Assembly: GCF_003602005.1 (NCBI RefSeq)
Contig: NZ_QZWD01000024.1
Span: 1 to 46,862 of the forward strand
Length of the DNA: 46,862 bases
Source: Salinisphaera sp. Q1T1-3
GTDB lineage: Bacteria; Pseudomonadota; Gammaproteobacteria; Nevskiales; Salinisphaeraceae
Direction: 5' to 3'
A program made the position numbers and the translations under genes. This document shows positions 35,708-44,330 of the stretch, one piece after another (position 1 is the stretch's first letter; each line of letters begins with the position of its first letter). The notes under the pieces are model-generated. The model was not told the origin of the DNA. It worked only from the letters and a program-made list of their open reading frames with translations, and ran no database searches.

Positions 35708-35980
35708 TCATGATTTCGGCGGAACGTAGTGTGTCTCGGCGATGTCGCCGTCACCGAAGAAATATTTTTCGGTCTGCTCGGCCAGGAATTCGCGCGCCTT
35801 GGGGTCGGCCAGATGCAGACCGTACTCGTTGATCAGCCGGGTCTGTTCCTGCATCCACTGCTGCCAGGCCGTCATCGAGACGTTGTCATAGATACGCTGT
35901 CCCAGCTCACCCGGCAGCGGCGGACGCGGCAGACCTTCGGCTTCGTAACCCAGCTTCACGCAGTTGACGGTATGGCTCAT
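35708..35980 (-). CDS. yggX: YggX, iron/oxidative-damage protection protein
   Basis: This 90-residue cytoplasmic YggX protein helps protect iron-sulfur clusters from oxidation and was proposed to carry Fe(II). It has the single conserved Cys7 (VNCVKLG), the family core [24 protein letters not shown], and the [19 protein letters not shown] helix. Length matches the family (about 90). Its start overlaps the mutY stop (ATGA), which preserves the widespread mutY-yggX gene pair; both serve oxidative-damage defence and MutY itself holds a 4Fe-4S cluster. Confidence 0.97.
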   Translation of the reverse strand: MSHTVNCVKLGYEAEGLPRPPLPGELGQRIYDNVSMTAWQQWMQEQTRLINEYGLHLADPKAREFLAEQTEKYFFGDGDIAETHYVPPKS

Positions 35981-37047
35981 AGATTCAGATCGTGTTGCGG
36001 TGTATCGACCAGACGCGCGATCGGCGCCGGCACGCCGGGCAACGCGTCGCGCGCAAACCATTCGGCGTGGCCGTCCATGATACGAGTCGCGGCAAGCGAT
36101 CGCACCCGCCAGGCATGAATCGTGAGCAGAAAATGGGTGAATCCGTGCTCGATGGGCGTCATCGGCACATCCGGCACGACATCCAGGCCGAAGCGTTCCC
36201 GGCAGGCTGCCTCGATATCGGCGTCCGCCGCGATTTCGGGCAGGCTCCAGAGACCGCCCCAGATTCCCGATGGTGGGCGTTTTTCCAGCAGCAGATGCCC
36301 GACCTCGTCCTCGATGACCAGCACCGTGACCGCTCGCTGCGGTCGGGCTTTTTTCTTGCGGCGTGCCGGAATGTCGGCGGTGATCCGTTTGCGACGCGCC
36401 TGACACCTGTCTTCCAGCGGACACGCGCTACAAGCCGGCGCCCGGCGCGTGCACAGCGTCGCCCCGAGATCCATAATCGCTTGCGTGTAGTCGGTCACGC
36501 GATGCGTGGACGTGTAACGGGCGGCCAGGGCCCAGAGCGGCTGTTCGTAGGCCGCCGTTCCCGGCGTGGCGGTGACGGCGGCCAGGCGTGCAATCACGCG
36601 CTTGGCGTTGCCGTCGAGAATCGGCGCCCACACACCGAAGGCCTGTGCCACGACAGCCCCCGCGGTCGAGCGGCCGATGCCGGGTAGCGTCATCAGTGTC
36701 TCGACATCGCGCGGAAAGACCCCGTCATGGGTTGCGACGAGCTCGCGGGCCGCGGCATGCAGATTGCGCGCGCGAGCGTAATAGCCCAGACCGGCCCAGT
36801 AGCCCATGACCTCGTCGCTGGCGGCCTCGGCCAGCGCGTACACGTCCGGGAAACGCGCCATGAACGCATTGAAATAATCGATGACTGTGGTGACCTGCGT
36901 CTGCTGCAGCATGATTTCGGCGACCCAGACCCGATACGGCGTGCGCGGGTGCTGCCACGGCAGATCGTGGCGGCCGTGGACATCGAACCAGGACAGCAGG
37001 GGATCGGCGATCGCTGTCGGTGCGTCGGCAGGCGGATCAATCGGCAT
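35977..37047 (-). CDS. mutY: A/G-specific adenine glycosylase MutY
   Basis: This 356-residue base-excision repair glycosylase removes A mispaired with 8-oxoG. It has the catalytic Glu in EIMLQQTQV, the helix-hairpin-helix [13 protein letters not shown], the active-site Asp in [12 protein letters not shown] and an iron-sulfur cluster loop with spacing C-x6-C-x2-C-x5-C ([17 protein letters not shown]). A NUDIX-like C-terminal domain that reads 8-oxoG follows from about residue 235. The ATG at 37047 fits the family N-terminus; the long frame upstream overlaps the SRPBCC gene. It overlaps that gene by 11 bp and yggX by 4 bp. Confidence 0.96.
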   Translation of the reverse strand: MPIDPPADAPTAIADPLLSWFDVHGRHDLPWQHPRTPYRVWVAEIMLQQTQVTTVIDYFNAFMARFPDVYALAEAASDEVMGYWAGLGYYARARNLHAAARELVATHDGVFPRDVETLMTLPGIGRSTAGAVVAQAFGVWAPILDGNAKRVIARLAAVTATPGTAAYEQPLWALAARYTSTHRVTDYTQAIMDLGATLCTRRAPACSACPLEDRCQARRKRITADIPARRKKKARPQRAVTVLVIEDEVGHLLLEKRPPSGIWGGLWSLPEIAADADIEAACRERFGLDVVPDVPMTPIEHGFTHFLLTIHAWRVRSLAATRIMDGHAEWFARDALPGVPAPIARLVDTPQHDLNL

Positions 37048-37663
37048 GGCGGGCGGTATCGGCTCGGGAGTCGGGCGACACAGGATGCGCGGCACGCGCG
37101 CTTTCGGCCACCGCCTCGATGGCTTTGCCGGTATCGGCGATCTGATGACGCAGGGCACGCCCGATCGCCCAGTCTCCGACCATCGGCGGCACCCAGAACG
37201 CCGGCTCAATGGTGCTGTCGAAACCAATGATCGTCCGGTGCGGGCCATCGGCCCGGAATCGCCAGTGCGCGGCACCGGCCTTGAGATCGCCGGCATCGGG
37301 GACGACTTTCATGTCGATAGCCTTGGGCGGCGTCAGACGATAGGTCATGACCTGCTGGATCTGCTTGCAATAGAACAGCACACACATCGACAACGCCGAC
37401 GAGAGCCGATCGCGGCCGATGCGACGAGTCGAACGGATCAGCTCGGCCCGATCGGCCAGTGCCTCGAACGACGTGGCCGCGCGATAGGCGGCCTGCCGCC
37501 CGACCGCGACCGACAACCGTGCGGTGACGTGGTAGCGCGTGCCGTCATGGCTGACATCGACGTGCTCGACGTCCGCTGCGTTCGCCGGTCCGGCCAGCAT
37601 GAACCCCAGACCGAGCCACAGCAGACAGCGAGCGCGACGCGATTTACGCACCGTTCGGGGCAT
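37037..37663 (-). CDS. Exported SRPBCC-like protein
   Basis: This 208-residue protein has an N-terminal signal peptide (RCLLWLGLGFMLAGPANAA). The mature part has the features of the START/SRPBCC helix-grip fold: SVAVGRQAAYRAATSFEALADRAELIRSTRRIG near the start of the domain, alternating strands, and VVPDAGDLKAGAAHWRFRADG followed by IEPAFWVPPMVGDWAIGRAL with a long C-terminal helix. Such domains bind hydrophobic ligands; the ligand here is unknown. The chosen ATG 37663 makes a 20-bp overlap with the AsmA-like gene; later starts would shorten the overlap but remove the signal peptide. It sits between asmA-like and mutY genes. Confidence 0.8.
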   Translation of the reverse strand: MPRTVRKSRRARCLLWLGLGFMLAGPANAADVEHVDVSHDGTRYHVTARLSVAVGRQAAYRAATSFEALADRAELIRSTRRIGRDRLSSALSMCVLFYCKQIQQVMTYRLTPPKAIDMKVVPDAGDLKAGAAHWRFRADGPHRTIIGFDSTIEPAFWVPPMVGDWAIGRALRHQIADTGKAIEAVAESARAAHPVSPDSRADTARHAD

Positions 37664-39782
37664 CGGGCGACGTGTCCCCCGCCGTCCCGGCGTTATCGGG
37701 CGCGTCGGGCCGCGTTGATCCGGCCGTGCTCGACGGCGATCGGTGCTCGGCATCGCCCCGGGGCGCCGGCGTGGGCTGACCGATCGCCGGACTCGGCGCG
37801 AGCAGGCTACCGTCGAGCGCAACCGGCACACTCTGGCCGGCGAGCGCGGCCAGAGGCGCATCGGCGTCGGCCGGCACGGCGACGAGCAGCTGATAGTCGA
37901 AGCGATTCGCCGGAATATTGAACAGGCCGTCGCCCCGTGCCACGAGCCGCGGCGTGACCAGCGACAGATCCTCGTTGGTCGCCACACCGGCCTTGAGCAC
38001 GAACCGCGCCGCCAGCGACTCGATCGCCGTATGCGGCGCGCTCGCGTTTCCTGTGCTGTTGTTCGCGTTCCCGGCAGCACGGTGCAGTGCATTCGCCAGA
38101 TCGTACCCGTCGATCTTGCCATCGGTCAGACGCAGCGCGAACGTGCCGGCCAGCGAGCGTTTCAGATCCGCCACACGACGCCCGCGGGCACTCAGATCGA
38201 TATCGAAATCACCCAGCCCCGAGACCCGTCGATTCATCACGGCGTCGCCGAGCAGTGGCCCGAGGGCGATGTGTCGCAGATCGCCGCGCACACGATATTG
38301 CGGTGTCTCGGCGCTGGCATCGATGGCCCCTGTCAGATCGAGACGGCCGCCGTAGGCGCCGGCCACGAGCGAGTCGACGTCGAGCCGGCCGTCGTCGGCC
38401 GACAGTTTGACCGAGGCCCGGGCCAGACTCATGTTGGCAGCGGTCAGCGCGCCGATGGACAACCGCCCATCGAGCCGCATGGCACGGAGCAGGCTGAAAT
38501 CCAGTGCATCGGCATCCGTGTCCGCGGCGGCGGTCCTGGCGTCGCGTTTGACCGGGCCGGTGGCCTGGGCCGCACTGCCGGGCGGCAGGTAATGATCGAT
38601 GTTGAGCGTATCGAGTGCGAGTGCGAAATGCACCATCGGGTCGCCGAAATCCGCGATACGCAAACTGCCCGTCAGATGGCTGTCGTCCAGCCGCGCGGCG
38701 ATCTGGCGAAACCGGATCTCGTCGGCGCCGCCTTCGAACTGGGCATCGAAACCGGCTCGCGAGAGTGCGGCCGACCACTGGGTATGGGGCGGTTCGATCT
38801 CGAGTTGCTGCATCACCGAGCGCGGCGAAAACGGCGCCACCGTCAGACGCCCGTAATAACGCAAACGGTCGTTCAACCCCTCGCCATCGACGTTGCCGGT
38901 AATCGTCAGCCCCGAACTCTGGAGCGTGACTCCGTCGAGCCCGAATCGCCCGGAATTGAAATCGACATCACCCGAAGCCCCGAGATTGGCCTCCTGTTGC
39001 CCGCCGGGCACATCCGGCCCGTCAACGAGTAGATTCAGACTCATGTCGGAAAAACGATAGAACCGATCGGCCAGATGCGGTTCGATCCGGGTCACCAGAT
39101 GAATCCGCGCCACATTGCCGTGCTCGGCGCGACGCAGGCGGCCGCTGGCCTCCAGCCGGAAGGGGCTGCCGTCGGTCATGCGGCCGGTCTGCAGGCGGGC
39201 GTCGAAGAGTTGCCAACGCCGATGGCGGCGGGCGTTGTCGTAAGAGATCCGAGCCCCCCGCAACCGGACGGCATCAACAGCCAGTGACGTCACCGGCAGC
39301 CCGGGCGTGACGACCGGCGTCTCGCGCGCCGGCGAGGCCGAGGAAGCACCGAGCGCCTGCCCGGGGCCGGCAGCGATCGCATCGATCACGCCCTGCCAGT
39401 TGGTGCGGCCATCAGCGTCCCGGGCCAGGCGCAGTCGCAAGCCGTCGATCGTCAGCGTGCCGAATGCCAGCCGGCCGAATACCAGCGCCAGCGGTCGCGG
39501 CGAGACCCGCACGGCCCGGGCGTGTGCGAGCGGCGCGTCACCGACCCCCGTGGGATTGTCCACCTGGACGTCGTCGAGACGGATCGAGGGCCATGGCAGC
39601 ACCGACAGCGTAATCGGCCCGCGGATCTGGACATCCCGCCCGATCGCCTTCGTTGCCAGCGCTTCGATGCGCCCGCGATAGGTCGCCGGATCCACGCTCG
39701 CGTACAGCGTACCCAGCGCCGCGCCCAGCAGGATGATCACGCCCAGCAGCAGGCCCAGCGTCCATTTGTGCCATGTCTTCAT
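37644..39782 (-). CDS. AsmA-family inner-membrane protein
   Basis: This 712-residue AsmA-like protein, of the repeating beta-groove or bridge family implicated in phospholipid transport to the outer membrane, has an N-terminal transmembrane helix (about 8-29, [21 protein letters not shown]). The AsmA domain follows, with [39 protein letters not shown], and a C-terminal AsmA_2 domain has [27 protein letters not shown]. The tail after about 660 is Pro/Asp/Ala-rich and low in complexity. The start has GGGAAGAGGG upstream. It is divergent from thiSG by 124 bp and is the first gene of the asmA-SRPBCC-mutY-yggX set; asmA next to mutY is a recurrent gammaproteobacterial order. Confidence 0.92.
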   Translation of the reverse strand: MKTWHKWTLGLLLGVIILLGAALGTLYASVDPATYRGRIEALATKAIGRDVQIRGPITLSVLPWPSIRLDDVQVDNPTGVGDAPLAHARAVRVSPRPLALVFGRLAFGTLTIDGLRLRLARDADGRTNWQGVIDAIAAGPGQALGASSASPARETPVVTPGLPVTSLAVDAVRLRGARISYDNARRHRRWQLFDARLQTGRMTDGSPFRLEASGRLRRAEHGNVARIHLVTRIEPHLADRFYRFSDMSLNLLVDGPDVPGGQQEANLGASGDVDFNSGRFGLDGVTLQSSGLTITGNVDGEGLNDRLRYYGRLTVAPFSPRSVMQQLEIEPPHTQWSAALSRAGFDAQFEGGADEIRFRQIAARLDDSHLTGSLRIADFGDPMVHFALALDTLNIDHYLPPGSAAQATGPVKRDARTAAADTDADALDFSLLRAMRLDGRLSIGALTAANMSLARASVKLSADDGRLDVDSLVAGAYGGRLDLTGAIDASAETPQYRVRGDLRHIALGPLLGDAVMNRRVSGLGDFDIDLSARGRRVADLKRSLAGTFALRLTDGKIDGYDLANALHRAAGNANNSTGNASAPHTAIESLAARFVLKAGVATNEDLSLVTPRLVARGDGLFNIPANRFDYQLLVAVPADADAPLAALAGQSVPVALDGSLLAPSPAIGQPTPAPRGDAEHRSPSSTAGSTRPDAPDNAGTAGDTSPDAPNGA

Positions 39783-39906
39783 CGTCCGCCCTCTTCCCAG
39801 CAGGACCGCATCCAACGGCCGGGTGACCATGCAGGTCCGCAACAGCCGCGTTATTCTAGCCGCCGCCTCATTCACGCGCCCGCGCGCCCCGATTCACCGC
39901 CTCGCT

Positions 39907-40905
39907 ATGCAGATCGAAGTCAACGGCCAGTCCACCGAATGCGCCGACGGTGCCACACTCGACCGACTCCTCGTGGCGCTGGGTTACGGCGAGTCCCGTG
40001 TCGCCGTCGAACGCAACGGTGAAATCGTGCCGCGCGCCCAGCTCGGCGAGACCCGGGTCACGGCCGGCGACCGGCTGGAGATCGTGCATGCCATCGGGGG
40101 CGGTCAGGCCGAATCGGTCACCGACACGTTCACCGTGGCCGGCCGGCGCTTCACCTCGCGCCTGCTGGTCGGCACCGGCAAGTATGCCGACCTGGCCGAG
40201 ACAGACGCTGCCATCACGGCCTCCGGCGCCGAGATCGTCACGCTGGCCATCCGTCGCACGCCGGCCCTGACCGATCCGGAGGCCGCCGCCAAACACAATC
40301 TGCTGGATGTCGTGCCGCCCGAGCGTTACACGCTACTGCCCAACACCGCGGGCTGCTATTCGGCCGAGGAGGCCGTACGCACCTGTCGCATGGCGCGCGA
40401 ACTGCTCGACGGCCACAACTTCGTCAAACTCGAGGTCATCGGTGACGAAAAGACGCTGTACCCGGATGTCACCGAAACCCTCCGCGCTGCTCGGGAACTG
40501 GTCGACGACGGCTTCGATGTGATGGTCTATACCAGCGACGATCCGATCGTTGCGCGTCGTCTCGAAGAGATCGGCTGCTGTGCGATCATGCCGTTGGCCG
40601 GGCCGATCGGCTCGGGGCTCGGTATTCAGAACCGTTACAACGTGGCCGAGATCGTGGCCAATGCGCGTGTGCCGGTGCTGGTCGATGCCGGCGTCGGCAC
40701 AGCCTCGGACGCGGCGATCGCCATGGAGCTGGGCTGCGACGGCGTACTGCTGAACACCGCGATCGCCAATGCCGAGAAACCCGTGCTCATGGCCCAGGCG
40801 ATGCGCCACGCCGTCATCGCGGGTCGCCAGGCCTATCTCGCCGGCCGTATGCCACGGCGCCGCTATGCGCAGGCGTCGTCGCCGACCACCGATCTGCCCT
40901 TCTGA
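39907..40905 (+). CDS. thiSG: ThiS-ThiG fusion, thiazole synthase
   Basis: This 332-residue protein fuses the sulfur carrier ThiS (1-66, [18 protein letters not shown] ... IVHAIGGG) with thiazole synthase ThiG (about 72-330). ThiG makes the thiazole phosphate of thiamin from deoxyxylulose phosphate, dehydroglycine and ThiS thiocarboxylate. The Schiff-base Lys174 sits in VKLEVIGD, and [14 protein letters not shown] and [20 protein letters not shown] bind phosphate. In the separate protein the ThiS tail Gly-Gly is C-terminal and is adenylated; here GGG (64-66) is internal, so cleavage or a special route is needed. Such fusions are known in other proteobacteria. trmB follows 21 nt later. Confidence 0.94.
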   Translation: MQIEVNGQSTECADGATLDRLLVALGYGESRVAVERNGEIVPRAQLGETRVTAGDRLEIVHAIGGGQAESVTDTFTVAGRRFTSRLLVGTGKYADLAETDAAITASGAEIVTLAIRRTPALTDPEAAAKHNLLDVVPPERYTLLPNTAGCYSAEEAVRTCRMARELLDGHNFVKLEVIGDEKTLYPDVTETLRAARELVDDGFDVMVYTSDDPIVARRLEEIGCCAIMPLAGPIGSGLGIQNRYNVAEIVANARVPVLVDAGVGTASDAAIAMELGCDGVLLNTAIANAEKPVLMAQAMRHAVIAGRQAYLAGRMPRRRYAQASSPTTDLPF

Positions 40906-40926
40906 CTGTCGCCGGCCCTGTTCTCA

Positions 40927-41625
40927 ATGACCGACTCGATCGACCATCCCCGGCGCATCCGCAGCTTCGTCAAGCGCGAGGGTCGGCTCACGCCGAGCCA
41001 GGAACGCAATCTCGCCGCGCTCTGGCCGCGCTACGGGCGCGAGCGCCCCGCGGCTCCGATCGACTGGCCGCACGAATTCGGGCGCGATGCCCATCGCACC
41101 CTGGAGATCGGCTTCGGCGCCGGCGAAGTCCTCGCGGATCTGGCGATCCGTCGCCCGGAGGCGGATTTCATCGGCATCGAGGTATATCGCAACGGCGTCG
41201 GCCGCCTGCTCGGGGCGCTCGACGAAGCCGAGGCCGACAACGTGCGAGTCTTTCGTGACGATGCCGTGGAAGTGCTGGCCGGCGCGTTCGCCGACGCGTC
41301 GCTCGACGAGGTCCTGCTTTATTTTCCCGACCCCTGGCCGAAGAAGAAGCATCACAAGCGTCGGATCGTCCAGCCGGGCTTCGCCGACGAGATCGCGCGT
41401 GTGCTCCGGCCCGGCGGCATCTGGCGTCTGGCGACCGACTGGATCAATTACGCCGAACACATGCGCGACGTGCTCGATGCCCATGCGGCCTTCGAGAACA
41501 TCGGCGACACGAACGGCTATGTCACGGCCCCACCGCGTCGCGACACACGCTTCGAGAATCGCGGGCTGAACAAGGGCCATTTGGTTCACGACATGGCTTA
41601 CCAGAAGCGATCGACGCCGCCATAA
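40927..41625 (+). CDS. trmB: tRNA (guanine-N7)-methyltransferase TrmB
   Basis: This 232-residue SAM-dependent methyltransferase makes m7G46 in the tRNA variable loop. It has the SAM loop LEIGFGAGEVLADLA, the acidic IGIEVYRNGVG end of strand 2, and the family signature LLYFPDPWPKKKHHKRR with the basic catalytic region. The start ATG 40927 is 21 nt after thiSG, so the two genes are probably one transcript, a pairing seen in many gammaproteobacteria. The N-terminus (PRRIRSFVKREGRLTPSQ) matches TrmB. Confidence 0.96.
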   Translation: MTDSIDHPRRIRSFVKREGRLTPSQERNLAALWPRYGRERPAAPIDWPHEFGRDAHRTLEIGFGAGEVLADLAIRRPEADFIGIEVYRNGVGRLLGALDEAEADNVRVFRDDAVEVLAGAFADASLDEVLLYFPDPWPKKKHHKRRIVQPGFADEIARVLRPGGIWRLATDWINYAEHMRDVLDAHAAFENIGDTNGYVTAPPRRDTRFENRGLNKGHLVHDMAYQKRSTPP

Positions 41626-41642
41626 GCCCTGAATCGGCTGAC

Positions 41643-41658
41643 TGGCACTCTTCTTGCT
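41643..41658 (+). promoter_or_regulatory. Sigma-54 promoter of dctQM
   Basis: TGGCAC-TCTTC-TTGCT matches the sigma-54 consensus TGGCAC-N5-TTGCW at all conserved positions. The -24 GG is at 41644-41645 and the -12 GC at 41656-41657. Start of transcription would be near 41668, leaving a 120-nt leader before dctQ. A small dyad GACCA/TGGTC (41681-41698) follows in the leader. TRAP and Dct systems are classically sigma-54-dependent with DctB/DctD; no such regulator is in the window. Confidence 0.7.
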
Positions 41659-41788
41659 CTGATACATCCATCGTCTATCTGACCAACGATCAGTGGTCGC
41701 GCCGACGGATTCGCGATAGCGTCGCGTAAAGGTTTCGACGCGGTCCGGCGCCGGATCGGCGCCGCGCGTCCGATCGAAAAGGATCGCC

Positions 41789-42406
41789 ATGGCAGCAAGG
41801 GCCGAGGGCGGGCGCCCTCTCAACGCGTGTCTGCGCGTACTCGATTTCATCGACCGTGCACTGGGATGGTGCGAGCGCATCATCGTGGCCGGGAGCGTGC
41901 TGTTGATGGCCGCTCTCATGTCCGGACACGTGGTCGGCAATCTGCTGTTCGGTACCGGTATTCCGGGCACCTATGAAATCACCGAGATGCTGATCGTGGT
42001 GATGACGTTCGTCGGCGTCGGTTATGCCGCCCGCTGTGCGCGCCACATCAGCATGTCGGCGATCTACGACCAGCTGTCGGGCAGACCACGCAAGGCGTTG
42101 CTGATCCTCATCAGTGTCGGCACCGGCGCCCTGATGTTCTATTTCGCCTACAAGGCGGCCCAGTACGATATCCAGATCCATGACCGCGGCCGGGTGAGTT
42201 CGTCCGTGCATGTGCCCTTGTGGCTCGTCTATCTCGCCCTGCCGATCGGCTTCACGCTGGCCGGCGTGCAATATCTGCTGACCGTGGTACGCAACCTGGT
42301 CAGCCCGGGCGTATGGCGCTCGTTCCGCGAGGAAGAGGAATATGCCAGCGTGCCCGTGGACGATTCGGGCGCCACGCATGCCGACGACACACCGCGCGGC
42401 GTGTAG
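41789..42406 (+). CDS. dctQ: TRAP transporter small permease (DctQ)
   Basis: This 205-residue small membrane subunit of a TRAP system has four predicted spans: IIVAGSVLLMAALMSGHVVGNLLF, TEMLIVVMTFVGVGYAAR, LLILISVGTGALMFYFAY and LWLVYLALPIGFTLAGVQYLL. The WEE/EMLIVVMTFVG region and the RHISM pattern are typical of DctQ. The start has AAAGGA six bases upstream, downstream of the sigma-54 promoter. It is followed by dctM after 42 nt, and the dctP gene is on the opposite strand further right. The C-terminal tail is acidic and soluble. Confidence 0.92.
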   Translation: MAARAEGGRPLNACLRVLDFIDRALGWCERIIVAGSVLLMAALMSGHVVGNLLFGTGIPGTYEITEMLIVVMTFVGVGYAARCARHISMSAIYDQLSGRPRKALLILISVGTGALMFYFAYKAAQYDIQIHDRGRVSSSVHVPLWLVYLALPIGFTLAGVQYLLTVVRNLVSPGVWRSFREEEEYASVPVDDSGATHADDTPRGV

Positions 42407-42448
42407 TCCCGTGCCCGATACAACACCAATCGATACGAGGAAGCGCCG

Positions 42449-43732
42449 ATGACGATGTGGCTCGGCCTGATCATGCTCGTGCTGCTGATGCTCGGGTTTC
42501 CGATGATGCTGCCGCTCGCGGTGGGCACGTTGTTCATGATGTTCACCGGCATGACATTCTTCGGGCCGGACCAGATGGTGTCCTGGATGATCACGGGCGT
42601 CGGCAGCTGGGTGCTCGCCGCGGTGCCGATGTTCATCTTCGCCGCGGATATCCTGACCAAGGGCCATACCGCCAATCGTCTGCTCGATCTCGTCGACTCG
42701 TTCACGCGGCATATCCGGGGCGGCCTGCCGATCACCACGGCTGCGTCCTGCGCACTGTTCGGTGCCGTATCCGGCTCGACACAGGCCACCGTGGTGGCCA
42801 TGGGCGGGCCGATGCGCCCGCGCCTGCTGGCCAAGGGCTATTCCGACAGTTTCACGCTCGCGTTGATCATCAACGCCTCGGACATCGCGCTGCTGATCCC
42901 GCCGTCGATCGGTTTCATCGTCTACGGCGTCGTGATGAAGACCTCGATCGGCGATCTGTTCTTGGCCGGCATCCTGCCGGGCCTGCTGATCCTCGCCCTG
43001 TTCGCGGGCTACTGCTATATCGGGGCCCGGATCCGCGGGATCGCCCCGGAACCGCGAGCCAGCTGGGGCGAACGCCTCCGGGCGCTGCGCAAGACAATCC
43101 TGCCGCTCGGGTTCCCGATCCTTGTCGTCGGCGGCATCTACGGCGGCTATTTCAGCGCCGTCGAGGCCTCGGCGGTGGCCGTGGCCTATGCTTTCGTGCT
43201 CGAAGTGATCATCTATCGCCAGGTCTCGATCCGTGATCTGGGCAGTCTCGCGCTATCGACCGGCATGATCACCGCCGTGGTATTCATCCTCGTGGCCGTC
43301 GGCGCTGCGTTTTCCCAGACGCTCGGCACTGCCGGCGTGCCCGAAGCACTGCTCGGGCCGGCCATCGATGCGATCGGGCAGAACCAGTTCCTGGCCCTGC
43401 TACTGATCGCTGCGGCATTTTTCGTCGGCTGCATGTTCGTCGATCCGATCGTGGTGATCCTGATTCTCGTGCCGATCTTCAAGCCGCTGGTCGAATCGGC
43501 GAATCTGGCCCCGGTTCACGTCGGCGTGATCGTCACGCTGCAGGCCGCGATCGGCTCGGCGACGCCGCCGTTCGGCTGCGATATCTTCACCGCCATCGCG
43601 GTCTTTCGCCGCCCTTACATGGATGTCGTGCGCGGCACGCCACCGTTCATCGCGATCCTGCTACTGGCCACCCTGATCCTGATCCTGTTCCCGCAGATCT
43701 CGCTGCTGCTGCCCTCGCTCGGCGGCAACTGA
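42449..43732 (+). CDS. dctM: TRAP transporter large permease (DctM)
   Basis: This 427-residue large membrane subunit has about 12 spans in two inverted repeats, forming the sodium-coupled channel. It shows the DctM hallmarks GAVSGSTQATVVAMGGPMRPRLLAKGYSDSF, IPPSIGFIVYGVVMKTSIGDLFLAG and, near the C-terminus, MFVDPIVVILILVPIF and GSATPPFGCDIFTAIAVF. The GAGGAAGCGCCG ribosome binding site lies upstream. Length fits the family (about 425). The substrate is set by dctP; homology to C4-dicarboxylate or other organic acid systems is likely but the ligand is unknown. A hairpin without U-tract follows its stop. Confidence 0.95.
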   Translation: MTMWLGLIMLVLLMLGFPMMLPLAVGTLFMMFTGMTFFGPDQMVSWMITGVGSWVLAAVPMFIFAADILTKGHTANRLLDLVDSFTRHIRGGLPITTAASCALFGAVSGSTQATVVAMGGPMRPRLLAKGYSDSFTLALIINASDIALLIPPSIGFIVYGVVMKTSIGDLFLAGILPGLLILALFAGYCYIGARIRGIAPEPRASWGERLRALRKTILPLGFPILVVGGIYGGYFSAVEASAVAVAYAFVLEVIIYRQVSIRDLGSLALSTGMITAVVFILVAVGAAFSQTLGTAGVPEALLGPAIDAIGQNQFLALLLIAAAFFVGCMFVDPIVVILILVPIFKPLVESANLAPVHVGVIVTLQAAIGSATPPFGCDIFTAIAVFRRPYMDVVRGTPPFIAILLLATLILILFPQISLLLPSLGGN

Positions 43733-43745
43733 TCAGCCCACCGCG

Positions 43746-43774
43746 CGCGGCCCGATCATTGTCGTCGGGCCGCG
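43746..43774 (+). terminator. Hairpin after dctM
   Basis: CGCGGCCCGA (43746-43755) and TCGGGCCGCG (43765-43774) form a 10-bp perfect stem with a 9-nt loop, 14 nt after the dctM stop. It lacks a U-tract, so it may be a rho-assisted or 3'-end stabilising structure. Confidence 0.5.
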
Positions 43775-43988
43775 TCACGCCCGATCGTCGGATGACGGGA
43801 TACCGGCACTCGGCTTGCGCGGAGCCGTCCGATCTTGCACGTCGCGCCGTCACCGGAACAATCGCCACCGTCATATATCGGTCACGGCGAATACAAGACC
43901 GCTCCGAATCGGCTATCAAAGCCGTGCCCGCATGCCCGCCAACCCGATCCCAGGATCAGGATCTTGCGGTTGTCATCCCGCCTGCACC

Positions 43989-44212
43989 GGGCCAGTTGAT
44001 GTGTCGTGCGGGTCCGCGCCAAGTGCTGTTTTTCGGCAAGACGAGGCATAGCACGCTGGATTGCCGCAAAACAGCACTTGTCCCGAAGGGTCAGGCCGCC
44101 TATGGCCATTCGATGAAGAAGCCTCCCGCGTTGCCAGTGTGGATCGTGGCACGCCACGATGCCGCGACTCGCGCCTTGCCGTACGCACTGCGGGCTCTCG
44201 ACGAAGGCGCGC
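43989..44212. mobile_element. Decayed MITE-like repeat, copy B
   Basis: This segment shares words with element A in the same order: CGTGCG(G)GTCCGCGCCAAGTG (44005 on), CGGCAAGACGAGGC, CTTGTCCC, and GCCTTGCCG..CGCACTGCGG.CTCTCGACGAA. Its left margin (GTTGATGTGTCGT) resembles the terminal repeat of A; the right terminal repeat has been lost. Inside lies an inverted repeat of 20-bp arms (44020-44039 and 44061-44080, 19 of 20 matching) with a 21-nt loop containing the GACGAGGCATAGC word. It is a degenerate copy of the same family. Confidence 0.65.
44020..44080. repeat. Strong 20-bp hairpin inside copy B
   Basis: Arms CAAGTGCTGTTTTTCGGCAA and TTGCCGCAAAACAGCACTTG differ at one position when paired; the loop is 21 nt (44040-44060). 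Such a stable hairpin between convergent dctM and dctP could act as a transcription barrier or an RNA stabiliser. Confidence 0.65.
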
Positions 44213-44268
44213 GCACGGCCGAGTGCGGGCAGCCCATCGGGCGACAACCCCGGATACCGCCCAATAAA

Positions 44269-44293
44269 AAGCCGGGCCATCGAGGCCCGGCTT
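44269..44293 (-). terminator. Terminator of dctP
   Basis: On the minus strand AAGCCGGGCC and GGCCCGGCTT pair around loop TCGAT and are followed by TTTTATTGG. It is 37 nt after the dctP stop, the strongest terminator in this interval. Confidence 0.85.
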
Positions 44294-44330
44294 CGCTTCG
44301 CTGACGACCGTCTGGCGGTCGGCGGCGGGA

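Larger units (their letters stand above)
43733..44330. other. 598-bp interval holding a repeat remnant
   Basis: No gene is visible between dctM and the convergent dctP gene. The open frames here are noise around the repeat copy B. It holds a hairpin after dctM (43746-43774), the decayed MITE-like copy (43989-44212) with a strong internal hairpin, and the dctP terminator (44269-44293). About 200 bp (43775-43988) show no recognisable feature. Confidence 0.65.

Noticed and set aside
43803-43819. CGGCAC-N5-TTGCG, a second sigma-54-like site after dctM on plus
   Set aside because: The -24 and -12 core bases and spacing fit, but no gene follows and the T before GGCAC is missing; GC-rich DNA yields such matches by chance. 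A relic of a former dctP promoter is possible but untestable here.
44020-44080. Two-arm hairpin as a CRISPR-like or phage attachment repeat
   Set aside because: It is a single inverted repeat inside a decayed miniature element, not a direct-repeat array.
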